Source of the DNA: an uncultured Collinsella sp.
Lineage (GTDB): Bacteria; Actinomycetota; Coriobacteriia; Coriobacteriales; Coriobacteriaceae
Reading direction: 5' to 3'
Length of the DNA: 23,193 bases
Assembly (NCBI GenBank): GCA_902472315.1
Contig: CABRNM010000020.1
Coordinates: 1-23,193 of the forward strand
Shown here: one piece after another, positions 14,572 to 21,591 of the stretch
Numbering within the stretch: the stretch's first letter is position 1
Layout: each line of letters starts with the position of its first letter
Program-made: the position numbers and the translations under genes
The notes under the pieces: generated by a model
What the model was told of the DNA's origin: nothing
The model's input: only the letters and a program-made list of their open reading frames with translations
The model's database searches: none

Positions 14572-16581
14572 ATGGCTAAGTTTGACATCATCGCCGCCAC
14601 CGGTTGCCCGACCGGCATCGCGCACACCTTCATGGCGAAGGAGGCGCTGGAGAAGGCAGCTGCCGAGCGCGGTCTGACCATTAAGGTCGAGACCCATGGC
14701 CAGGTCGGTGTCGAGAACGAGCTCACCAAGAGCGAGATCGCTGGTGCCAAGGCCGTCGTCGTCGCAGCCGACAAGGATGTCCAGGCGGAGCGTTTCGCCG
14801 GTAAGCCCATGGTTTCCGTTGGTGTTTCCAAAGCCCTGTCCGTCGAGGCTGCCGGCAAGCTGATCGACCGCGCACTCGCCGCCAAGGGCGACGACACGGT
14901 TGCGGCTGCTGCCGATGTCGAGGATGAGGTTGAGGAGAAGGAATCCATCGGCCACATCATCTATAAGCACCTCATGAACGGCGTCAGCCACATGCTGGTC
15001 TTCGTCGTCGCCGGTGGCGTCCTGACCGCCGTTTCGTTCCTGTGGGGTATCACGTCCTTCGATTCGACGGCTGCCGACTACAACAGCTTCGCCGCTATGC
15101 TCAAGATCATCGGCGGCATTGCCATGAACCTCATGGTTCCCGTGCTTTCCGCCTACATCGCCGAGTCCATCGGCAAGCGCCCGGCACTTGTCCCCGGCTT
15201 TGTTGCCGGTATGATCGCCATCCAGGGCCTGCCCGTTAACGCCGATACCCACATGATCGATGCTGGCGGCACCGGTGTGGGCTTCGGCTTCCTGGGCGGC
15301 ATTGTCGGCGGCTTCCTCGCCGGCTATGTCATCCTTCTGCTCGAGAAGGTTTTTGCCAAGCTGCCCAAGAACCTGGACGGCCTCAAGGCTATCTTCCTGT
15401 ACCCGCTGTTCTCGACTGCCATCGTCGGTCTGGTCATGCTCGGCATCTCCGGCCCCATGGCTGCCATCAACACCGCCATGATGGACTTCCTCAAGGGTCT
15501 GTCTGCCTCTGGCGCTGTTGTCCTGGGTCTTGCTATTGGTTGCATGTGCGCCTTTGACATGGGTGGCCCGGTCAACAAGGCTGCTTACGTCACCGGTACC
15601 GCCATGCTCACCGAGGCCCTGGCTGCTGGTGTCGGTACCGACACCTACAACTTCGGCACCAACTTCATGGCTGCCGTCTCCGCCGCCTGCATCGTTCCGC
15701 CGCTGATCACCACCTTCGCCGTCATCGTCGGCAAGAAGTACTTCAGCCAGGAGGACCATGACGCCGGTGTCGTCAACCTCATCCTTGGTTGCACCCACAT
15801 CACCGAGGGCGCCATTCCGTTCATGACCAAGAACATCTGGCCCGTCATGCCCATCATGATGCTCGGTTCCTCCATCGCCTCGATCCTGACCATTATGTTC
15901 AACGTTCACGATCCGGCGCCCCACGGTGGCTTCCTGGTCCTGCCCGTTGTCGAGAACGGTCCGCTGTGGGTCCTCGCGATCCTCATCGGCGCTGTGGTCG
16001 GTGGCATCCTGTTCGTCGCTTTCAAGAAGTATGACTTCGAGAAGAGCCAGAAGGCCGCTCCTGCCGCTCCCGCTAAGCCGGTCGAGGCCCCCAAGGCCGC
16101 TGCCGTCGAGGCTCCCAAGGCCGAGGCTGCCGATTTCGTGAAGGTCGAGAACGTTTTTGTCGCCGAGAACTTCGCTTCTCGTGACGAGGCCCTGAGCTTT
16201 GTCTCCAACCAGGCTGTCAAGGCCGGTGTCGCTGACGACGCCGATGCCGTGATGAATGCCTTCCTGGCCCGCGAGGCCGAGGGCTCCACGGGCATGATGG
16301 AGGGCTTCGCTATTCCGCATGCCAAGTCCGATGCCATTACCGATGCCGCCGTCATTGTCGTCAAGGACGACTCTGGCGTGACCGGTTGGGACACCATGGA
16401 CGGCGCTCCCGTCAACGTGGCTATCGCCCTGCTCATCCCCGGTGCCCAAGCTGGCACCACGCACCTCAAGATCCTGTCCAAGGTCGCCGAGGCGCTCATG
16501 GACGAGGGCTTCCGTGCCACCGTCAAGGGTTCCTCCGACGCCGCCGAGATCGCCAAGACGATCAACGCCCGCCTGGTCTAA
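14572..16581 (+). CDS. fruA: PTS fructose-type EIIB-EIIC-EIIA fusion permease
   Basis: Membrane permease of 669 residues that imports and phosphorylates sugar, most likely fructose to fructose 1-phosphate. Order of domains is B-C-A. EIIB (about 1-105) has the phospho-cysteine loop AATGCPTGIAHTF with C12. EIIC (about 124-485) starts SIGHIIYKHLMNGVSHML and holds many hydrophobic segments. An Ala/Pro/Lys linker follows at about 491-520. EIIA (522-669) has GFAIPHAKS with phospho-His583. All phosphorylation sites are intact, so the protein needs only HPr and enzyme I, both encoded downstream. ATG 14572 is chosen for the strong AAGGAGGG at 14560-14567; upstream in-frame codons lie in the structured leader. 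Fructose is inferred from family and the two kinases; mannose-type specificity is less likely. Confidence 0.93.
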   Translation: MAKFDIIAATGCPTGIAHTFMAKEALEKAAAERGLTIKVETHGQVGVENELTKSEIAGAKAVVVAADKDVQAERFAGKPMVSVGVSKALSVEAAGKLIDRALAAKGDDTVAAAADVEDEVEEKESIGHIIYKHLMNGVSHMLVFVVAGGVLTAVSFLWGITSFDSTAADYNSFAAMLKIIGGIAMNLMVPVLSAYIAESIGKRPALVPGFVAGMIAIQGLPVNADTHMIDAGGTGVGFGFLGGIVGGFLAGYVILLLEKVFAKLPKNLDGLKAIFLYPLFSTAIVGLVMLGISGPMAAINTAMMDFLKGLSASGAVVLGLAIGCMCAFDMGGPVNKAAYVTGTAMLTEALAAGVGTDTYNFGTNFMAAVSAACIVPPLITTFAVIVGKKYFSQEDHDAGVVNLILGCTHITEGAIPFMTKNIWPVMPIMMLGSSIASILTIMFNVHDPAPHGGFLVLPVVENGPLWVLAILIGAVVGGILFVAFKKYDFEKSQKAAPAAPAKPVEAPKAAAVEAPKAEAADFVKVENVFVAENFASRDEALSFVSNQAVKAGVADDADAVMNAFLAREAEGSTGMMEGFAIPHAKSDAITDAAVIVVKDDSGVTGWDTMDGAPVNVAIALLIPGAQAGTTHLKILSKVAEALMDEGFRATVKGSSDAAEIAKTINARLV

Positions 16582-16619
16582 TCCCGCGGTTCGCGATTAA
16601 CATCGCCCCTTGTATATAA

Positions 16620-16652
16620 GGCGGAGACTCCACCAGGAGTCCCCGCCTTTTT
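16620..16652 (+). terminator. rho-independent terminator after the permease gene
   Basis: GGCGGAGACTCC 16620-16631, loop ACCA, GGAGTCCCCGCC 16636-16647, 11 of 12 pairs, followed by five T. It separates the permease transcript from ptsH. Confidence 0.88.
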
Positions 16653-16663
16653 CTATCCCTCTC

Positions 16664-16736
16664 ATAAGTTGCGGTGAAATAGGGACTGCATAAACGATTC
16701 AACCCCAAATTCAGTCCCTATTTCACCGCAACTTAT
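16664..16736. repeat. 73-bp palindromic element with 25-bp perfect arms
   Basis: Arms 16664-16688 and 16712-16736 are exact reverse complements (outer ends ATAAGTTGCGG and CCGCAACTTAT) with a 23-base AT-rich loop. It follows the terminator directly and has no U-run of its own. An extra short pair, CCCTCT before and AGAGGG after, flanks it. Looks like a dispersed intergenic repeat, but copies elsewhere cannot be checked here. Confidence 0.85.
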
Positions 16737-16839
16737 AAAAGGGCATAGAGGGGGCTACCTATCGAGTCTTTGTCGCGAACAGATCATTAGCCAGAATTCC
16801 GTTCGCACGATATTGCTCTGGACCGACCGAGTTTCTGCA

Positions 16840-16991
16840 GCTTGCTCGCCCACAGGGGGCCGGGCGCGGCCAGTGAGATTTATCGCGAGTTCCGCACGAG
16901 CCGAAGAGCACTTAATGTGCTCTTCGTGCGAGCAGGACTGTAGAGCAGGAAATCTCACTGGCCGCGCCCGGCCCCCTGTGGGCGAGCAAGC
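16840..16991. repeat. 152-bp element with 42-bp perfect inverted arms and inner hairpin
   Basis: Arms 16840-16881 and 16950-16991 are exact reverse complements, very GC-rich, beginning GCTTGCTCGCCCACAGG. Inside is a second hairpin: GAAGAGCAC 16903-16911 with GTGCTCTTC 16917-16925, loop TTAAT, extended by CGCAC 16893-16897 with GTGCG 16926-16930 across a five-base bulge. Open frames read through it on both strands simply because the arms are palindromic. Together with 16664-16736 it fills most of the 548-base gap before ptsH. Confidence 0.88.
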
Positions 16992-17032
16992 GGACGACAA
17001 ACACATCTGTCCAACAATTCGTCCGAAACATA

Positions 17033-17061
17033 ATGAAAAACCGTTTGATGTGAGTTAATAT
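17033..17061 (+). promoter_or_regulatory. possible ptsH promoter
   Basis: ATGAAA at 17033-17038 and TAATAT at 17056-17061 are 17 bases apart, in the AT-rich stretch after the large repeat and about 70 bases before ptsH. The -35 is a weak match. The sequence TAATGAAAAACCGTTT here resembles the permease upstream region. Confidence 0.45.
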
Positions 17062-17079
17062 AAACAACGTCGTGAATCT

Positions 17080-17125
17080 GACTCCTGCCACATACATGAC
17101 AGGGGTTAAACACAAAAAAGGAGTC
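17080..17125 (+). promoter_or_regulatory. ptsH leader fold that could mask the ribosome binding site
   Basis: GACTCCT 17080-17086 is the exact complement of AGGAGTC 17119-17125, which contains the ptsH ribosome binding site AAGGAG. A smaller pair, CCTG with CAGG, lies inside. If the RNA folds this way the start region would be closed. Seen in sequence; function is inferred. Confidence 0.45.
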
Positions 17126-17129
17126 AACT

Positions 17130-17393
17130 ATGGTTTCTGAGAAGGCTACCCTCGTTAATCCTCAGGGTCTGCACATGCGTCCGGCTGGTCTGTTCGCCTC
17201 CACCATGGGCAAGTACGCCTGTGACGTGACGGTCGTCACCCCCGAGAAGGAGGTCAACGGCAAGTCCCCGATGGCCCTCATGGCTGCTGGTATCCCCTGC
17301 GGCACCGAGGTCGAGGTCAAGTGTGACGGCGCTGACGAGGCCGAGGCTCTGGCTGCTGCCATCGAGCTCATCAAGAGCGGTCTTGGCGAGTAG
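17130..17393 (+). CDS. ptsH: phosphocarrier protein HPr
   Basis: Soluble 87-residue phosphocarrier that takes phosphate from enzyme I and passes it to EIIA. The active site QGLHMRPAG contains His15, and Ser46 lies in VNGKSPMALMAAG, the place where HPr kinase acts in low-GC Gram-positives. Whether HPr kinase exists in this organism cannot be seen here. Length and both sites are standard. The strong ribosome binding site AAGGAG at 17118-17123 sits seven bases before ATG 17130. The gene has its own leader and is followed by a terminator, then ptsI, so HPr can be made in excess over enzyme I. Confidence 0.96.
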   Translation: MVSEKATLVNPQGLHMRPAGLFASTMGKYACDVTVVTPEKEVNGKSPMALMAAGIPCGTEVEVKCDGADEAEALAAAIELIKSGLGE

Positions 17394-17438
17394 AACTCAA
17401 ACGGGTCGCATGTTGAACAACTAAGTTCATATTTGGGG

Positions 17439-17474
17439 GCGCAGTGACCTGTTGTAAGGTAACTGCGCTCTTTT
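17439..17474 (+). terminator. terminator or attenuator between ptsH and ptsI
   Basis: GCGCAGT 17439-17445 pairs with ACTGCGC 17462-17468. Inside it ACCT 17447-17450 pairs with AGGT 17457-17460 across one G/A mismatch, loop GTTGTA. TCTTTT follows. Partial read-through would explain ptsI expression, since no clear promoter is seen in the 46 bases after it. Confidence 0.75.
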
Positions 17475-17520
17475 GTCATGGATATGGCAAAACGCTTTAT
17501 CACATGACACGGAGAGAGGA

Positions 17521-19230
17521 ATGGGAATGTATCAGGGAGTCAACGCTTCCGAGGGCATCGGTATCGGCACCGTCATGGTCGCCGTCGATCCCGACTTGAC
17601 GTTTGAGCCGCATGAGGTTGCTGATTCGGCAGCAGAGAAGGAGCGCTATCAGTCCGCTCTTTCGGTCTTCTGCGAGAAGACCCAGGCTCAGGCCGACCAC
17701 ATGAAGGAGACGGTGGGCGAGGCCGAGGCCGAGATCATGAGCGGACACATTGTCCTGGCTCAGGACCCGGGCATGACCGACGCCATCAACGCCGCCATTG
17801 ACGGCGGTACCTGCGCCGAGCAGGCGCTCATGGACACCTCGACCATGTTCGAGAACATGTTCCTGTCCATGGACGACGAGATGTTCCGTCTGCGCGCGGC
17901 CGACATCGCCGACATCCGCACCGGTATTCTGGCCGAGCTGCTGGGCAAGGAGGTCGTCGACCTCTCCGTCCTGCCCGAGAACACCGTCGTTGTCGTGCAC
18001 GACCTCACGCCGTCCATGACCGCCACGATCGATAAGGCCCACGTTGCCGGTATCGTCACCGAGACCGGTGGCCGCACGTCGCACTCCGCGATCATTGCGC
18101 GTGCCCTCGAGATCCCGGCTGTCCTTTCGGTTTCCAACAGCTGCACCGCGCTGCGCAACGGTATGACCGTCGTCGTCGACGGTGGCAAGGGTATCGTCGA
18201 GGCCGATCCCGACGAGGAGACGCTCGCTGCCTACACCGCCAAGGCCGAGGCCTTCGCTGCCGAGAAGGCAGCCCTCGAGGCCTTCCGTGGCAAGCCGTCC
18301 GTGACTGCCGATGGCATCAAGAAGATCATCGCCTGCAACATCGGTAACCCCGATGACGTGCCCAACGCGCTCGATCACGACGCCGAGGCCATCGGTCTGT
18401 TCCGCTCCGAGTTCCTGTTCATGGACTCTGCCGAGCTTCCTTCCGAGGAGGAGCAGTTCAACGCCTACCGTAAGGTCGCCAGCGCGCTCAAGGGTGCTCC
18501 GGTCATCATCCGTACGCTCGATGTGGGTGGCGACAAGGAGATTCCGTATCTGCATATGGTCAAGGAAGACAACCCCTTCATGGGCTTCCGCGCCGTGCGT
18601 TACTGCCTGGCCAATCCCGACCAGTACAAGGTCCAGCTCCGCGCTCTGCTGCGCGCTAGCGCCTTCGGTGACGTCAAGATTATGATCCCGCTCGTCACCT
18701 GCGTCGAGGAGGTCTTGGCTGTCAAGGAGCTCGTCGAGCAGTGCAAGGCCGAGCTGACCGAAGAGGGTCGCAAGTTCAACGAGAACATCGAGGTCGGCAT
18801 CATGGTCGAGACGCCTGCCGCTTCGCTGCTCGCAGACCGTCTTGCCGAGGTTGCCGACTTCTTCTCCATCGGCACCAACGACCTGATCGGCTACACCATG
18901 TGCGCCGACCGTGGCAACGACACCATCTCCAACCTGTACCAGGTTTACTATCCCGCCGTGCTCCGCTCGCTCAAGAACATCATCGAGAGCGGCGTGAAGG
19001 CCGGCATCATGGTCGGTATGTGCGGCGAGGCCGCTGCCGATCCGCTGCTCGAGCCGCTGCTGATCAGCTGGGGCCTGGAGGAGTTCTCGATGAGCGCTCC
19101 GTCGATCCTGCGCGCCCGCAAGACCATCAGCCAGTGGACCAAGGCCGAGTGCGACGAGCTCGCCGAGAAGGCGCTCGCCTGCAACACCGCCGCCGAGGTC
19201 AAGGCACTGCTCGAGTCCGCAGCTCGCTAA
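17521..19230 (+). CDS. ptsI: PTS enzyme I (phosphoenolpyruvate-protein phosphotransferase)
   Basis: Cytoplasmic enzyme of 569 residues that takes phosphate from phosphoenolpyruvate and gives it to HPr. The N-terminal domain binds HPr. The phospho-histidine is H188 in TETGGRTSHSAIIARAL. The C-terminal PEP-binding barrel has RTLDVGGDKEIPYL, MVETPAASLLAD, SIGTNDLIGYTMCADRGN and the catalytic C501 in GMCGEAAAD. Numbering is within one residue of E. coli enzyme I. The start is ATG 17521 with GGAG 17511-17514. ATG 17527 (MYQGVNASEG) is a close alternative that matches the usual N-terminus even better. It precedes the first kinase gene by 74 bases without a terminator, so they are probably co-transcribed. 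Confidence 0.96.
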   Translation: MGMYQGVNASEGIGIGTVMVAVDPDLTFEPHEVADSAAEKERYQSALSVFCEKTQAQADHMKETVGEAEAEIMSGHIVLAQDPGMTDAINAAIDGGTCAEQALMDTSTMFENMFLSMDDEMFRLRAADIADIRTGILAELLGKEVVDLSVLPENTVVVVHDLTPSMTATIDKAHVAGIVTETGGRTSHSAIIARALEIPAVLSVSNSCTALRNGMTVVVDGGKGIVEADPDEETLAAYTAKAEAFAAEKAALEAFRGKPSVTADGIKKIIACNIGNPDDVPNALDHDAEAIGLFRSEFLFMDSAELPSEEEQFNAYRKVASALKGAPVIIRTLDVGGDKEIPYLHMVKEDNPFMGFRAVRYCLANPDQYKVQLRALLRASAFGDVKIMIPLVTCVEEVLAVKELVEQCKAELTEEGRKFNENIEVGIMVETPAASLLADRLAEVADFFSIGTNDLIGYTMCADRGNDTISNLYQVYYPAVLRSLKNIIESGVKAGIMVGMCGEAAADPLLEPLLISWGLEEFSMSAPSILRARKTISQWTKAECDELAEKALACNTAAEVKALLESAAR

Positions 19231-19247
19231 TTTGGTATCAGAGGTAA

Positions 19248-19277
19248 CCGCGTGGTTGGAATGGGCCGGCCACGCGG
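19248..19277 (+). repeat. hairpin between ptsI and the first kinase gene
   Basis: CCGCGTGG 19248-19255 pairs with CCACGCGG 19270-19277 around a 14-base loop. There is no T-run after it, so it is not a standard terminator; it may stabilise or punctuate the message. Confidence 0.5.
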
Positions 19278-19304
19278 CCCTCACATATACAGGGGGTACT
19301 GTAA

Positions 19305-20237
19305 ATGTTCTACACGCTAACCGCTAATCCGGCTGTCGACATGACGGTTTCGAGCTCACCGCTCGAGCCCGACGAGAACGTCCGCACCGGCTCGGCCAGC
19401 TACACGGCCAACGGCAAGGGCCTCGACGTGTCCTTCGCCTTTAAGAAGATGGGCGTCGACACCGTCGCGCTCGGCTTCTTCGCTGGCTTCACGGGCAAGT
19501 TTATCGTCGAGGAGGTCATGAACCTGGGTTGCCTGTGCCGCCCGGTCTGGACCGATGGCATCACGCGTATCAACACCTACGTCAACGATGGCCAGCACGA
19601 GTACGGCATCCTGAACCCCGGCGCCCCGATTACGCCGGAGCATCAGAAGGAGCTCTACAACATCCTGGACACCGCGGGCGATCTTGAGTGCCTGATCGTC
19701 TCCGGTTCCGTGCCTCCCAAAGCTACGCCCGACTTCCTGGCTCAGGTCATGGAGCACGCTCAGGCCCGTGGCGCAGACGTCGTCCTTGACCTGTCCTCCG
19801 ACAAGCTCAAGGAGCTCGCTCACAAGAAGCCGCTGCTTATTAAGCCGAATCATCACGAGATGAAGGCCATCTTCGGCGTGCCGGTCGACACCGACGACGA
19901 GGTCCGCGTTGCCATGAAGCTCGCCCACGACGCCGGCGTCCAGAACGTGCTGCTCACCCGTGGTAGCCGCGGCGATGCTTATTTCTCCAACGGCGAGGAC
20001 ATCTGGTACGCCAAGCGTGAGTTCAACATCAAGCTGGTCTCTTCCGTCTGCGCCGGCGACTGCACCCTCGCCGCGTTCCTGCACAAGTGGTACAGGGATC
20101 GCGACAACGTCGAGGAGGCCATGAAGCTCGCTATGGCCACCGGCGCCAACGTTGCCGAGTCCGTGGGCATTGGCGACTTCGGTCACGTCGATGAGTACAG
20201 CAAGCGCGTTGCTGTCCGCAAGCTCGATCGCAAGTAA
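19305..20237 (+). CDS. 1-phosphofructokinase-like PfkB family kinase (copy 1)
   Basis: Ribokinase-family sugar-phosphate kinase of 310 residues, expected to turn fructose 1-phosphate into fructose 1,6-bisphosphate. It begins MFYTLTANPAVD, has NGKGLDVSF at 36-44 where the family has a (G/A)GKGxNV motif, SGSVPP, LLIKPNHHE and the active-site loop VCAGDCTLAAF with Asp252 as catalytic base. Position 249 is Cys where the family normally has Gly (GAGD), and N41 is Asp. AGGGGG at 19291-19296 serves as ribosome binding site. It follows ptsI and is followed by a strong terminator and a second, related kinase. Tagatose 6-phosphate kinase is a possible alternative. Confidence 0.85.
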   Translation: MFYTLTANPAVDMTVSSSPLEPDENVRTGSASYTANGKGLDVSFAFKKMGVDTVALGFFAGFTGKFIVEEVMNLGCLCRPVWTDGITRINTYVNDGQHEYGILNPGAPITPEHQKELYNILDTAGDLECLIVSGSVPPKATPDFLAQVMEHAQARGADVVLDLSSDKLKELAHKKPLLIKPNHHEMKAIFGVPVDTDDEVRVAMKLAHDAGVQNVLLTRGSRGDAYFSNGEDIWYAKREFNIKLVSSVCAGDCTLAAFLHKWYRDRDNVEEAMKLAMATGANVAESVGIGDFGHVDEYSKRVAVRKLDRK

Positions 20238-20263
20238 GCGAAACACGACATATTCGTGGTTCT

Positions 20264-20297
20264 ATGGCGCCCCGGTTTTGGCCGGGGCGCCATTTTT
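20264..20297 (+). terminator. rho-independent terminator after kinase copy 1
   Basis: Perfect 12-bp stem ATGGCGCCCCGG 20264-20275 with CCGGGGCGCCAT 20282-20293, loop TTTTGG, then a run of T to 20297. It splits the two kinase genes into separate transcripts. From here to about 20420 no other signal was found. Confidence 0.92.
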
Positions 20298-20424
20298 GTA
20301 AATTGCAAATGAGTATCAGGGCGAGCGCCTCGGAGAGTTTTGCCCCGCCTTGCTATTTTCTGCCGCCCTGCACGCGTTCTACACCGTTCGCCGAGTTGCT
20401 ATAGCCTTTTCCTGAAGCGTGGAA

Positions 20425-20456
20425 TATACTTTCACTAACACGTTGCCTTGTGAAAG
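20425..20456 (+). promoter_or_regulatory. -10 box and overlapping candidate operator before kinase copy 2
   Basis: TATACT 20425-20430 is a good -10; no -35 at normal spacing is seen (TTGCTA at 20396 is 23 bases away). The dyad CTTTCAC 20429-20435 and GTGAAAG 20450-20456 overlaps the -10 and runs into the ribosome binding site AAAGGA. It shares arm sequence and spacing with the dyad at 14407-14435. A protein bound here would block transcription start. Confidence 0.55.
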
Positions 20457-20464
20457 GAACTTAC

Positions 20465-21397
20465 ATGATTTATACGCTCACTGCAAATCCCGCCATTGAC
20501 TACAACATTGCCTGCGACGGTCTTTCCGCCAACACCGTCACCCGCACGCGCAACGCGGTCTATACGCCCAACGGCAAGGGTCTCAACGTCTCGTTCACCC
20601 TCGATCACTACGGCGTCGACACCACGATCCTGGGCTTTTTTGCCGGTTTCTTGGGCGAGTTTATCGTCAAGGGCGCCGAGGCCCTGGGCGTGCCCGTCAA
20701 GCCCGTGTGGACCGACGGCATCACGCGCGTCAACGTTTTCCTCAACGCCGGCCCCGATACCGAGTACAACATGGTCAACGCAGGTGCCGCCATCAATGCA
20801 GCCAACGAGCAGGAGATGTTTGAGCTCATCGATTCGCTCGATGACATGACCTGCCTGGTCATTAGCGGCTCGCTGCCCCCCAACACCTCCGAGGGTTTCC
20901 TGGCCGAGGTACTTCGCCGTGTTAAGGCAAAGGGTGCCGAGTTCGTGCTCGATATCTCGAGCCATCAGCTGGCCGACCTCATTGCCATGGAGCCGTTGCT
21001 CATTAAGCCCAACGACGATGAACTGCTCGACATCTTTGGCATTAAGGTGAGCGGTGGCGACGACGAGTCCGTTAAGGGCGCGATGGCCGAGCTGCATGCC
21101 AAGGGCGCCAAGAACGTACTGTTGACCCTTGGTGGCGACGGCGCGTACTTCTCCAACGGCGAGCACATCTGGTTTGCCAACCGTACCTTTGAGGTCAAGC
21201 TGCTGTCGACGGTCTGCGCCGGTGATTCCTCGCTTGCCGCCTTCCTGTCCGTGTGGCACGACGCTCCCGAGCGCGTCGAGGACGCACTGCGCCTCTCAAT
21301 GGCTACCGGCGCCAACGTGGTTGAGTGCCCTGGTTTGGGCGATTTTGCCAAGGTGGACGAATATAAGAAGCACATTGAGGTTCGCCAGGTCTGCTAG
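20465..21397 (+). CDS. 1-phosphofructokinase-like PfkB family kinase (copy 2)
   Basis: Second kinase of exactly 310 residues, clearly a paralogue of copy 1 along the whole length. It begins MIYTLTANPAIDYN, has PNGKGLNVSF at 35-44, SGSLPPNTSEGF, LLIKPNDDELLDIFG and the active-site loop VCAGDSSLAAF with catalytic Asp254. Like copy 1 it has Cys (C251) in place of the first Gly of GAGD; unlike copy 1 it keeps the usual Asn41. ATG 20465 is used, with AAAGGA at 20453-20458; a GTG at 20450 would lie in the dyad. It has its own promoter region and terminator, so it can be controlled separately, perhaps directly with the permease. Confidence 0.87.
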   Translation: MIYTLTANPAIDYNIACDGLSANTVTRTRNAVYTPNGKGLNVSFTLDHYGVDTTILGFFAGFLGEFIVKGAEALGVPVKPVWTDGITRVNVFLNAGPDTEYNMVNAGAAINAANEQEMFELIDSLDDMTCLVISGSLPPNTSEGFLAEVLRRVKAKGAEFVLDISSHQLADLIAMEPLLIKPNDDELLDIFGIKVSGGDDESVKGAMAELHAKGAKNVLLTLGGDGAYFSNGEHIWFANRTFEVKLLSTVCAGDSSLAAFLSVWHDAPERVEDALRLSMATGANVVECPGLGDFAKVDEYKKHIEVRQVC

Positions 21398-21419
21398 CCG
21401 CATCGATACATCGTTGCCG

Positions 21420-21454
21420 AACACCCGCTTTGGATTCCCAAGGCGGGTGTTTTT
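21420..21454 (+). terminator. rho-independent terminator after kinase copy 2
   Basis: ACACCCGCTTTGG 21421-21433, loop ATTC, CCAAGGCGGGTGT 21438-21450, with one wobble, extended by A21420-T21451 and followed by T to 21454. Confidence 0.9.
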
Positions 21455-21591
21455 GCGTTCTGGCCGCATGTGGTGTCTGCTGTCTCGTTCTTTCGAATTG
21501 ACGATACGATTGCATGTGCGCGCATGCCCGTTTCTTGTTAGACTTCTTGAGAACCATCGATTAACGCTTGCAGGCGTAGGAGGCCATAGGT

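Noticed and set aside
16755..17127. Short open frames on both strands through the 16840-16991 element
   Set aside because: They read the same arm sequence in both directions, so their similarity comes from the palindrome. No ribosome binding site or family is seen.
21508..21530. GCATG-N6-CATGC palindrome before cca as operator
   Set aside because: The five-base arms are short and no second copy or promoter element supports it.
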